This document shows, piece after piece, positions 1 to 6,498 of a stretch of DNA of 9,933 bases; position 1 is the first letter of the stretch; each line of letters begins with the position of its first letter. Under the pieces are notes generated by a model. It was not told where the DNA came from, ran no database searches, and was given only the letters and a program-made list of their open reading frames with translations. Origin of the DNA: Ilumatobacteraceae bacterium (GTDB lineage: Bacteria > Actinomycetota > Acidimicrobiia > Acidimicrobiales > Ilumatobacteraceae); assembly GCA_007117775.1 (NCBI GenBank), contig SKFX01000026.1, forward strand, positions 1 through 9,933. The letters are read 5' to 3'. Position numbers and translations under genes: made by a program.

Positions 1-294
1 ACGTTGCCGTTCCCGGTCATCCGCGAGACCGACACCCCCTACAACACGTATCTGAACACCGGGCTGCCACCGACACCGATCGCCAACCCAGGTCGCGCCT
101 CGATCCGCGCCGCGCTGAATCCGGCACCGAACCCGCCACCTGGAGATCCGGTGTGCCGGGAACTGCCCGACCCCACCCGCTGTGCGTTGCTCTATTACGT
201 CTTGGCCGATGAGCGCGGTGGCCATGCATTCGCTGCCACCTTCGACCAACATCTCGCGAATATCGATCAGGCCCGTGCCGACGGTGTGTTGTGA
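1..294 (+). CDS. mltG: Endolytic murein transglycosylase MltG, C-terminal part (5' truncated by window)
   Basis: This is the last 97 codons of an MltG (YceG-like) protein, open from the first base of the window to a TGA at 292-294. MltG is an inner-membrane lytic transglycosylase that cleaves nascent peptidoglycan strands and so terminates glycan elongation. The recognisable part is the conserved C-terminal motif: TPYNTYLNTGLPPTPIANPG at residues 11-30, then the ALNPA and LYYVLAD segments and the GHAFAATFDQHL stretch typical of the family end. The catalytic glutamate and the membrane anchor lie upstream, outside the window, so activity cannot be judged. The TTG at base 4 is internal, not a start. 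The stop overlaps the aroE GTG start in a GTGA junction, which suggests translational coupling. MltG directly before aroE is a common actinobacterial arrangement. Confidence 0.9.
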   Translation, partial: TLPFPVIRETDTPYNTYLNTGLPPTPIANPGRASIRAALNPAPNPPPGDPVCRELPDPTRCALLYYVLADERGGHAFAATFDQHLANIDQARADGVL

Positions 295-1133
295 GTGGCA
301 TCAACGGTGCCACGACCGTCGTCGGCGTGATCGGAGATCCGATCTCGCACAGTCTCTCGCCGGTCATCCACAATGCAGCATTCGGATCAGCCGGTCTGAA
401 CTGGGTGATGGTGCCGCTCGCAGTTCAGGCGGCCGACGGTGCATCCATCGTCGATGCGGTGCGTACGCTCGGCCTGGCCGGCGTCGCAGTGACGATGCCG
501 CACAAGCAGGTGGTTGCACGCAGTGTGGACATCTTGGATCCCGCTGCTGAGGCGTTGGAGTCGGTCAACACCATCGTGGTCGGCGAGGGTGGCCAGATCG
601 TCGGATACTCGACCGACGGCGCCGGGTTCGTCGAATCGCTGATGCAGGCCGGAGTCGACCCCGCCGAGCGCCGTGTTGTCGTACTCGGTGCCGGTGCCGC
701 AGCGCGTTCGGTGATCGATGCTCTTGGCCGGAAGCACTGCGATTCGATCGGTGTGGTCAATCGCTCGTATGACGCTGCGGTCACCGCAGCCCGTCTCGCT
801 CCGATGGGCACGGCGGTCGAAGTGGCCGATGCCGCTGGTGCACTCTCGACGGCCGATATCGTCGTGAACGCCACCAGTGTGGGGATGGGGTCAGACGAAT
901 CCCCGGTGCCGCCCGGCGTGCTCACCTCGGGCCAGACCGTCGTCGATCTCGTGTATCACCCACTCGAGACCGCGCTGCTGCACGAGGCGCGCCGAGTCGG
1001 CGCTGTGGCCGTCGACGGCCTGGGAATGCTTGTCCATCAGGCGGCCCTGCAACATCGGCTCTGGACCGGTATGACCCCTGATCTCGTCAGCATGCGTGAG
1101 GCGGCGAACGCAGCGCTGCAGCAGCGCCGCTAG
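291..1133 (+). CDS. aroE: Shikimate dehydrogenase (NADP-type, AroE)
   Basis: AroE reduces 3-dehydroshikimate to shikimate, the fourth step of chorismate synthesis in the cytoplasm. The 280 residues match the usual AroE length. The N-terminal substrate domain shows GDPISHSLSP at residues 15-24 (the SLS shikimate-binding serines), VTMPHK with the catalytic Lys72, and STDGAGF with the catalytic Asp109. The Rossmann domain carries the glycine-rich GAGAAAR at 133-139, NRS at 157-159 and NATSVGM at 193-199, and the C-terminus has DGLGMLVHQAA around 242-252, which closes over the substrate. The start is a GTG that overlaps the mltG stop by four bases; translation from it runs directly into the conserved first strand. 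All key catalytic residues are present. A YdiB-type quinate/shikimate enzyme is less likely given its position among aro genes. Confidence 0.96.
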   Translation: MSGINGATTVVGVIGDPISHSLSPVIHNAAFGSAGLNWVMVPLAVQAADGASIVDAVRTLGLAGVAVTMPHKQVVARSVDILDPAAEALESVNTIVVGEGGQIVGYSTDGAGFVESLMQAGVDPAERRVVVLGAGAAARSVIDALGRKHCDSIGVVNRSYDAAVTAARLAPMGTAVEVADAAGALSTADIVVNATSVGMGSDESPVPPGVLTSGQTVVDLVYHPLETALLHEARRVGAVAVDGLGMLVHQAALQHRLWTGMTPDLVSMREAANAALQQRR

Positions 1134-1143
1134 CCTCACTGCG

Positions 1144-2307
1144 GTGTTGCGCTTTTTGACCGCTGGAGAGTCCCATGGCCAGTCACTGGTCGTGATCATC
1201 GAAGGCCTGCCTGCGGGGCTTGACATCACCGTGGAGGAGATCCAGGCCGAGATGGCCCGTCGTCGCCTCGGGTACGGCCGTGGACCTCGTCAGCGTTTCG
1301 AGGTCGATGACCTGATCCTCATCGGTGGGGTTCGTCATGGCCGCACACTCGGCTCGCCAGTCGCAATCGAGATCAAGAACACCGAGTGGTTCCGCAGCGA
1401 TCGCTGGCATGCCGAGATGTCTCCGGCCCCGGGCAGCACCGAGAGTCCGCTCACTCAGGTCCGGCCCGGACACGCTGATCTGGCAGGGATGCAGAAGTAC
1501 GGCTTTGTTGACGCCCGTGACATCCTCGAGCGTGCCAGCGCTCGCGAGACCGCAGCGCGCGTCGCAGCTGGGGCGGTCGCCAAGAAGTTGCTCTCAAGCC
1601 TCGGTGTGTCGGTGTTGTCCCATGTGATCCAGATGGGTGCTGCCCGCGTCGGCGCCGATGGGCCTCGGCCGCATCCGAGCGACCTTGCATCGGTCGACGC
1701 ATCAGAGGTGCGGTGCTTCGACGCCGCTGCGAGTGACGCCATGATCGCAGAGGTCAAGGCGGCGGCCAAGGCGGGGGACTCTCTCGGCGGTGTTGCCGAG
1801 GTCCTCGCCTATGGTGTGCCCGTCGGCCTCGGCAGCCATGTCCATTGGGACCGCAAGATCGATGCGGCACTGGCCCAAGCGGTGATGAGCATCCAGGCCG
1901 TCAAGGGTGTTGAGATCGGCGACGGGTTCGAGGTTGCCGGCCGACGCGGCAGCGAGGCTCATGATGCGATCTACACCGATCCGGAAACGGGGGCCTATCG
2001 CCGTCGCACATCGTTGGCCGGTGGCGTGGAGGGTGGAATCTCCACCGGTGAAGTCCTGGTCGTGCGCGCCGCGATGAAGCCGCTCGCCACGCTGAATGTT
2101 CCGACGCTCGAGACCGTCGACACCGCCACAGGTGAATCAGCGGTCTCGTTCAAGGAACGGACCGATGTCACCGCGGTGCCGGCCATGGGGGTTGTTGCAG
2201 AGACGATGGTGGCACTGGTGCTGGCCCGCGAGGCGCAGCGCAAGTTCGGGGGTGACTCGATGGCGGAATTCACCCGTAACGCCATGAGCTTTCGCGATGG
2301 GTTGTGA
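1144..2307 (+). CDS. aroC: Chorismate synthase (AroC)
   Basis: AroC converts EPSP to chorismate, the last common step to the aromatic amino acids, using reduced FMN. The start chosen is GTG 1144, because translation then begins MLRFLTAGESHG, the canonical N-terminus of the family, and gives 387 residues. A longer in-frame reading from ATG 1096 would add 16 unconserved residues and overlap aroE by 38 bases. Conserved blocks are GESHG (8-12, with His11), RRRLGYGRGPRQ (39-50), RPGHADLAGMQKYG (107-120, with His110), RASARETAARV (130-140), SIQAVKGVEIGDGF (249-262), GGVEGGISTGE (293-303) and the C-terminal KERTDVTAVPAMGV (337-350). There is a ten-base gap after aroE and no obvious Shine-Dalgarno, so reinitiation from aroE is plausible. 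Nothing is missing from the active site motifs. Confidence 0.96.
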   Translation: MLRFLTAGESHGQSLVVIIEGLPAGLDITVEEIQAEMARRRLGYGRGPRQRFEVDDLILIGGVRHGRTLGSPVAIEIKNTEWFRSDRWHAEMSPAPGSTESPLTQVRPGHADLAGMQKYGFVDARDILERASARETAARVAAGAVAKKLLSSLGVSVLSHVIQMGAARVGADGPRPHPSDLASVDASEVRCFDAAASDAMIAEVKAAAKAGDSLGGVAEVLAYGVPVGLGSHVHWDRKIDAALAQAVMSIQAVKGVEIGDGFEVAGRRGSEAHDAIYTDPETGAYRRRTSLAGGVEGGISTGEVLVVRAAMKPLATLNVPTLETVDTATGESAVSFKERTDVTAVPAMGVVAETMVALVLAREAQRKFGGDSMAEFTRNAMSFRDGL

Positions 2308-2310
2308 GCG

Positions 2311-2847
2311 ATGTCGTATGGGGGCGCCGGGCCGAACCGCTCCGGATTGGACCGCCATCTGGTGCTGGTCGGCATGAGTGGTGCCGGCAAATCCTCGGTG
2401 GGACGCGCCTGTGCCGATCGGCTCGGCGTGGGATTCGTCGACGTCGATCATGCCCTTGAGGAAACGACGAGTCGGTCGATTCGAGAATTATTCGAAACCG
2501 AGGGCGAGGCCGGATTCCGCCGACGAGAGCATGAACTCTTCCGCGACCTGTTGGATCGCAAGGCCCCGACGGTCATCGCGTCCGGCGGCGGGGTCGTGCT
2601 GTTGGAGGAGAATCGCAAGTTGTTGTGTTCACCGCGCTGCCGGGTGGTCTGGCTGCGCATCGAACCCGATGCATTGCGCCATCGTGTCGTGAATCGTGCG
2701 CATCGTCCCTTGCTCGACGGGGACCCCGATGCGGCGCTTCATGCGATGTGGGTCGAGCGCGAACCGCTCTATCAGGAAGTGGCTGACGTGATCGTCAGCG
2801 TGGAGCATCGCTCGGTCGGCGAAGTGGTCGAGGCGGTCCTCAGATGA
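2311..2847 (+). CDS. aroK: Shikimate kinase (AroK)
   Basis: AroK phosphorylates shikimate at the 3-hydroxyl using ATP. It has 178 residues, normal for the family with a slightly long N-terminal lead of about 15 residues before the first strand. Visible motifs are the Walker A loop GMSGAGKS at 21-28, DVD at 44-46 whose second Asp contacts shikimate, FRRREHE at 69-75 containing the shikimate-binding arginine, the GGG motif at 92-94, and the lid segment HRPLL at 131-135 with its conserved Arg132. Arg150 fits the second substrate arginine. The ATG lies three bases after the aroC stop. The lead could mean that translation begins at a later codon, but no better in-frame start with a clear ribosome binding site is seen. 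The 3' end overlaps aroB in an ATGA junction. Gluconate kinase is excluded by the DVD and RRREHE motifs and the neighbourhood. Confidence 0.95.
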   Translation: MSYGGAGPNRSGLDRHLVLVGMSGAGKSSVGRACADRLGVGFVDVDHALEETTSRSIRELFETEGEAGFRRREHELFRDLLDRKAPTVIASGGGVVLLEENRKLLCSPRCRVVWLRIEPDALRHRVVNRAHRPLLDGDPDAALHAMWVEREPLYQEVADVIVSVEHRSVGEVVEAVLR

Positions 2848-3869
2848 TGGCGCGTATCGTCACGGTCGATCTCGGCGAACGGTCCTATGAGGTCCATATC
2901 GGGCACGGCCTCATCGAATCGCTCGATGCGGTCATCCCGGCGGCGGCGTCTCGGGTTGCGGTCGTCACCCAAGAGGCGATTCCCGTCGACGTGGTCGGGG
3001 CGTTGGGCGATCGGTCCGTGGCTCGTTTCATGATCGGCCCCGATGAGCAGGCAAAGTCGCTCTCCACGGTTGAAGAACTCTGTCGGGGGTTCGTCGAGTT
3101 CGGCATCACTCGGCGTGATCTGGTGCTGGCCGTGGGTGGTGGAATGGTCACCGATGTTGCCGGTTTCGCGGCAGCGTGTTTCCATCGCGGTGTCGATGTC
3201 GTCCATGTGCCGACCACATTGCTCGGGATGGTCGATGCGGCCATCGGCGGCAAGACCGGGGTCAATCTGGCGGAGGGCAAGAACCTCGTGGGCGCCTTCT
3301 GGCAACCACGAGCGGTGGTCTGCGATCTCGATGTCCTCGAATCGCTGCCCGAGCGTGAGCGTCGCTGTGGCCTCGGGGAGATGGCGAAATATCATTTCAT
3401 GACCGGCCAGGACCTCTTGGCGCTGCCGATGGTCGACCGCATCGCCGAATGTGTCCAGATCAAAGCTGAGATTGTCGCAGCCGATGAGCGCGAAGGTGGC
3501 CGGCGGGCGGTGTTGAACTACGGGCACACCCTTGCGCACGCTCTTGAGATCGAGACAGATCACCGCCTCGCCCATGGCGAGGCGGTGGCGATCGGGCTGT
3601 TGTTCGCTGCTGAACTCGCCGCCGAGCTCGGCCGTATCGGTCCCGAGCGGGTCGATGAGCACCATCGGGTCGTCATCGACGAGTACGGACTGTCCGGCGA
3701 CCTTCCGACCGGGGTGGATCCAATCACGCTCGTCGAGTTGATGGCCCGCGATAAAAAGGCCCTCTCCGGTCTGACGTTCGTGCTCGATGGCAACGACGGC
3801 CTCGAGGTCGTGCCCGGGGTCGAACGAGGGGTGGTCACATCGGTCCTCGAGCGTTTCGGGCGGCGTTGA
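2844..3869 (+). CDS. aroB: 3-dehydroquinate synthase (AroB)
   Basis: AroB cyclises DAHP to 3-dehydroquinate with NAD+ and a divalent metal. At 341 residues it is a little shorter than many homologues (around 360), mainly in loops. Evidence: DEQAKS at 67-72, the NAD-binding GGGMVTDVAGF at 98-108, PTTLLGMVDAAIGGKTGVN at 123-141, KNLVGAFWQP at 146-155, and the metal ligands Glu179 (in CGLGEMAKY), His228 (in NYGHTLAHALE) and His244 (in HGEAVAIGL). The GGG.VTD.AGF form, rather than GGGVVGD, is the actinobacterial version. The start ATG at 2844 overlaps the aroK stop as ATGA; a second ATG follows at once at 2847 and could serve equally. The overlap implies coupled translation of the kinase and the synthase. 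Confidence 0.96.
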   Translation: MMARIVTVDLGERSYEVHIGHGLIESLDAVIPAAASRVAVVTQEAIPVDVVGALGDRSVARFMIGPDEQAKSLSTVEELCRGFVEFGITRRDLVLAVGGGMVTDVAGFAAACFHRGVDVVHVPTTLLGMVDAAIGGKTGVNLAEGKNLVGAFWQPRAVVCDLDVLESLPERERRCGLGEMAKYHFMTGQDLLALPMVDRIAECVQIKAEIVAADEREGGRRAVLNYGHTLAHALEIETDHRLAHGEAVAIGLLFAAELAAELGRIGPERVDEHHRVVIDEYGLSGDLPTGVDPITLVELMARDKKALSGLTFVLDGNDGLEVVPGVERGVVTSVLERFGRR

Positions 3870-3887
3870 GAGCGCTACGGTGAGAGT

Positions 3888-4346
3888 GTGAGTGAGCGCA
3901 CCCCGTCACGGGTCCTGGTGTTGCATGGCCCGAATCTGAACCTCTTGGGTGAACGCGAACCCGAGATCTACGGAACGGCGACGCTCGATGACCACATCGC
4001 GACCGTGGTCGGCGAGGCAGAGCGCTGGGGGATGGAAATCGCGACGCATCAGAGCAACCACGAGGGTGATCTGGTCGACCAGATTCATCAGGCCCGAGGC
4101 CGATGCGATGGGATCATCATCAATCCCGGTGCGTTCACCCATTACGCATGGTCACTGCACGATGCGCTGGCTGCGTTCGAGGGTCCCATCATCGAGCTGC
4201 ATCTGTCGAATCCGGATGCTCGTGAGCCCTGGCGACGGACGAGTGTCATCGCTCCGGTCGCGAACGGCTCCATCGTCGGCTTCGGTGGTCATGGGTATGT
4301 GCTCGCCGTGCAGGCGATGGCCGAGCTCTTGCGCTGCGATGGCTGA
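3888..4346 (+). CDS. aroQ: Type II 3-dehydroquinate dehydratase (AroQ)
   Basis: AroQ dehydrates 3-dehydroquinate to 3-dehydroshikimate; the type II enzyme is a trefoil of small subunits forming a dodecamer. The 152 residues fit the family. Motifs: LHGPNLNLLGEREPEIYG at 12-29, with the mobile-lid Arg23 and the catalytic Tyr28; SNHEGDLVDQIHQA at 56-69; INPGAFTHYAWSLHDAL at 78-94, with substrate-binding Asn79; ELHLSNPDARE at 103-113, with catalytic His105 and Arg112; and GFGGHGYVLAV at 131-141. The start is GTG 3888, the only start codon in frame between the preceding in-frame stop and the first conserved strand. There is an 18-base gap after aroB. The gene ends by overlapping the start of the M24 peptidase gene by eight bases. 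It is called aroD in some mycobacterial annotations but is not the type I enzyme. Confidence 0.96.
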   Translation: MSERTPSRVLVLHGPNLNLLGEREPEIYGTATLDDHIATVVGEAERWGMEIATHQSNHEGDLVDQIHQARGRCDGIIINPGAFTHYAWSLHDALAAFEGPIIELHLSNPDAREPWRRTSVIAPVANGSIVGFGGHGYVLAVQAMAELLRCDG

Positions 4347-5496
4347 CAGTTCCGACTTCGTCGGCGCGGATTCCACGTCGTTGCCACCCATTGAATATGC
4401 GGGGCGCGTCGAGGCGGTGCGCCACAGCCTCGCAGAGCGATACGGACTGGAAGCGGTGGTGGCCACCGACCCGGTCACACTGCGCTGGGTCACGGGATTC
4501 ACCGGGTCGACCGGCTGGTTGGTGATCGATGCGAACAATGCCGTGCTCGGCGTCGATGCGCGCTACCGAGAACGCGCCCGAGATGACGTCGAACGCGCCG
4601 GGCTCATTACGCAGGTCGAGGTCGCCGAGTCTGCGCCTGCGAGTTCTCGACGCGATGAGATTGCTGCGGCGCTCGGCGAATCGACGCGTTGTGGAGCGCG
4701 CGCCGGTGCGATGACCCATGCCGAATGGTCCTCGTTCTCCGAGGTTGTGCATCTGGTGGCGGTCGACGGGTTGTTCGAGGATTTGAGGCGCGCCAAAGAT
4801 GCTGGAGAATTGGCCCGTGTCGGCCGTGCTGCCCAGATCGCAGAGGCTTGCCTCTCGGCAGCATTGGGTCTGATCGATGTGGGAACCTCCGAGATGGAGT
4901 TGCGCATCGAGTTGGAGTATCAGATGCGCCGTCGCGGTGCCGATGACCCCGCGTATCCGACGATCGTGGCCTCGGGTCCGCTGAACTCGGCGCGGCCCCA
5001 TCACGGTGCCGGCAATCGCAGGTTCGAAGAGGGCGATCTCGTGGTGATCGATATCGGAGCGCTCGTGGACGGATACCGCTCCGATATGACCAGAACGTTC
5101 GTCATCGGTGCCCCGACCCCTCAGATCACCGAGCGCTATGAGGTCGTCCTGGCGGCCCAAGCGGCCGGGCTCGGGGTGATCGGGCCCGGTGTGACCGCAC
5201 GCAGTATCGATGCCCGGTGTCGTCAGATCATCACCGAGGCGGGCTTCGGCGATGACTACCTGCACATCGCCGGCCACGGTGTCGGCCTCGAGATCCACGA
5301 GTTGCCGTTCCATTCGCCGCGCTCTGATGATGTGCTGAGGGTCGGCGACGTGGTGACGGTGGAGCCGGGGGTCTATCGTGTGGGCCTCGGAGGGATCCGG
5401 ATCGAGGATCTCGTCGCCGTGACCGAACACGGATACGTCCCCCTGACCAGCTTCCCCAAGGATTCACCATGCCTGCCATCACTACCAACGACTTGA
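4339..5496 (+). CDS. pepQ: M24 family Xaa-Pro peptidase (PepQ-like)
   Basis: This is a cytoplasmic metallopeptidase of the pita-bread fold, of the Xaa-Pro aminopeptidase/dipeptidase type that releases N-terminal residues before proline. The start is ATG 4339, overlapping the aroQ end; 385 residues result. The frame stays open well upstream inside aroQ, but that extension is unconserved. An N-terminal creatinase-like domain (about 20-145, with TGFTGSTGWLVID at 52-64) precedes the catalytic domain. The metal ligands are in the expected spacing: Asp238 and Asp249 in IDIGALVDGYRSDMTRTF, His313 in GHGVGLEIHE, Glu342 in VEPGVY and Glu356 in IRIEDL. His221/His222 fit the conserved substrate histidine. 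The last nine codons run into efp in another frame, giving the unconserved tail SPCLPSLPTT. A pepQ gene next to efp is usual in actinobacteria. Whether it acts as aminopeptidase or prolidase cannot be settled here. Confidence 0.92.
   Translation: MADSSDFVGADSTSLPPIEYAGRVEAVRHSLAERYGLEAVVATDPVTLRWVTGFTGSTGWLVIDANNAVLGVDARYRERARDDVERAGLITQVEVAESAPASSRRDEIAAALGESTRCGARAGAMTHAEWSSFSEVVHLVAVDGLFEDLRRAKDAGELARVGRAAQIAEACLSAALGLIDVGTSEMELRIELEYQMRRRGADDPAYPTIVASGPLNSARPHHGAGNRRFEEGDLVVIDIGALVDGYRSDMTRTFVIGAPTPQITERYEVVLAAQAAGLGVIGPGVTARSIDARCRQIITEAGFGDDYLHIAGHGVGLEIHELPFHSPRSDDVLRVGDVVTVEPGVYRVGLGGIRIEDLVAVTEHGYVPLTSFPKDSPCLPSLPTT
5458..5462 (+). promoter_or_regulatory. Ribosome binding site of efp inside pepQ
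   Basis: AAGGA lies six bases before the efp ATG and wholly within the pepQ coding sequence. It is among the clearest Shine-Dalgarno matches in the plus-strand operon, where most other junctions show weak or no match. It fixes the efp start and suggests that efp can be initiated independently of, and more strongly than, the upstream genes. Confidence 0.7.
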
Positions 5497-6032
5497 AGAC
5501 CGGTATCACCCTCGAACTCGACAACGGCCTGTTCCAGGTCATTGAGTTCCAACATGTCAAGCCCGGTAAAGGCGGGGCATTCGTCCGCACGAAACTGCGC
5601 AATGTGCGTACCGGCAATGTGTTCGAGCGCACCTTCAACGCTGGAATCCGCGTCGAACAGGCGATCATCGTGCGCGAAGACATGCAGTATCTGTACCGCG
5701 ACGGTGATGATCTGGTCTTCATGAACACCGAAACCTTCGAGCAACTGTCGGTGGCGCCGTCACTGCTCGGAGATGCCGCTGACTATCTCGTTGAGGGGAT
5801 GACGGTGCAGATCGGCGACCATCAAGGTGAGATCATCGGTGCGGAGATCCCTGCCTCGGTCGAGTTGAAGATCGCTGAGACCGAACCCGGCGTCCAAGGT
5901 GATCGGGTATCAGGTGCCCGCAAGCCCGCCACCCTCGAGACGGGCAAGGTGGTCCAGGTCCCGCTGTTCGTCGAGATCGGCGACACCATCAAAGTCGATA
6001 CCCGCACCGGCGAATACATGACGCGGGTCTGA
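5469..6032 (+). CDS. efp: Translation elongation factor P
   Basis: EF-P binds the ribosome between the P and E sites and relieves stalling at consecutive prolines. The 187 residues cover all three beta-barrel domains: the N-terminal KOW-like domain begins ITTNDLKTG, domain II holds DLVFMNTETFEQ around 78-89, and domain III ends with the signature VQVPLFVEIGDTIKVDTRTG at 163-182. The tip loop that reaches the peptidyl-transferase centre reads HVKPGKGGAFVR, with the key lysine at Lys34. No genes for EpmA, EpmB or EarP are in the window, so the loop may be unmodified or modified by an unlinked enzyme. The ATG has a good AAGGA site. The gene overlaps pepQ by 28 bases, and its stop is directly abutted by nusB. 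Confidence 0.97.
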   Translation: MPAITTNDLKTGITLELDNGLFQVIEFQHVKPGKGGAFVRTKLRNVRTGNVFERTFNAGIRVEQAIIVREDMQYLYRDGDDLVFMNTETFEQLSVAPSLLGDAADYLVEGMTVQIGDHQGEIIGAEIPASVELKIAETEPGVQGDRVSGARKPATLETGKVVQVPLFVEIGDTIKVDTRTGEYMTRV

Positions 6033-6470
6033 GTGCCGATGAGCATCGGTGACGAACGGTCCGAGGCGCGTGAGCGCACCCTGAACCTGCTCTATGAAGC
6101 CGCGTCACGATCGGTCGATCCGCTGGAGGCGTTGGCAGGACAGGTCATCGATGTTGATCCGCTCACCGACGCGCTGGTGCGTGGCGTCGCAGACGGCCTG
6201 GAACGAATCGATCAGTTGATCGCCGGCCGCGCCAAGGACTGGTCGCTGGATCGGATGCCGCTGGTGGACCTGTGTGTGATGCGCCTCGGGGTCTACGAAC
6301 TGCTCGAGCGTGACGATGTTCCCGTGGCAGTGATCCTTGATGAGGCCGTGGAGTTGGCCCAGCGGTTCTCCACTGAGAGCAGTGGGCGATTCGTCAACGG
6401 CGTGTTGGCGGCCATCGCTCGAGACCTGGGCCGTCTCGCCGACACCCGCACCGACGAACCCGTCGAATGA
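6033..6470 (+). CDS. nusB: Transcription antitermination factor NusB
   Basis: NusB pairs with NusE (ribosomal S10) on the boxA RNA element and supports antitermination and processing of rRNA transcripts. The protein is all-helical and about 145 residues, the normal size. Motifs: ARERTLNLLYEA at 12-23, the family N-terminal helix; DALVRGVADGLERID at 46-60; WSLDRMPLVDLCVMRLGVYEL at 70-90; and VAVILDEAVELAQRFSTESSGRFVNGVL at 98-125, the most conserved segment. The start is GTG 6033, immediately after the efp stop; an ATG two codons later (6039) is an equally possible start, and neither has a clear Shine-Dalgarno. It is the last gene of the plus-strand cluster and converges on a minus-strand gene 19 bases away. 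efp-nusB is a widely conserved pair. Confidence 0.95.
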   Translation: MPMSIGDERSEARERTLNLLYEAASRSVDPLEALAGQVIDVDPLTDALVRGVADGLERIDQLIAGRAKDWSLDRMPLVDLCVMRLGVYELLERDDVPVAVILDEAVELAQRFSTESSGRFVNGVLAAIARDLGRLADTRTDEPVE

Positions 6471-6498
6471 CTCGACGCGCAACAGGCGCTCAACGTCG
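6452..6498. terminator. Weak hairpins at the nusB / membrane-gene convergence
   Basis: Two imperfect inverted repeats lie where the two convergent genes meet. One is a five-base stem, CGACG at 6452-6456 with CGTCG at 6461-6465, in the last codons of nusB. The other pairs GCGC 6477-6480 with GCGC 6486-6489, extended after a bulge by CGAC 6473-6476 with GTCG 6495-6498. Neither is followed by a T-run on either strand, so an intrinsic terminator is not established. With only 19 bases between the stops, termination for both operons would have to occur here or inside the facing gene. Confidence 0.2.

Noticed and set aside
1096..1143. A longer AroC starting at ATG 1096.
   Set aside because: The added 16 residues are unconserved and overlap the end of aroE; the GTG at 1144 gives exactly the canonical family N-terminus.
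2772..3665. A 297-codon open frame on the minus strand opposite aroB.
   Set aside because: It lies wholly over conserved aroB and the end of aroK, has low-complexity composition and no recognisable motif or convincing start.
4246..5430. A 394-codon open frame on the minus strand opposite pepQ.
   Set aside because: It mirrors a well-supported M24 peptidase with all metal ligands. Its product is rich in His, Arg, Asp and Gly with no recognisable domain, as expected from antisense reading of GC-biased codons.
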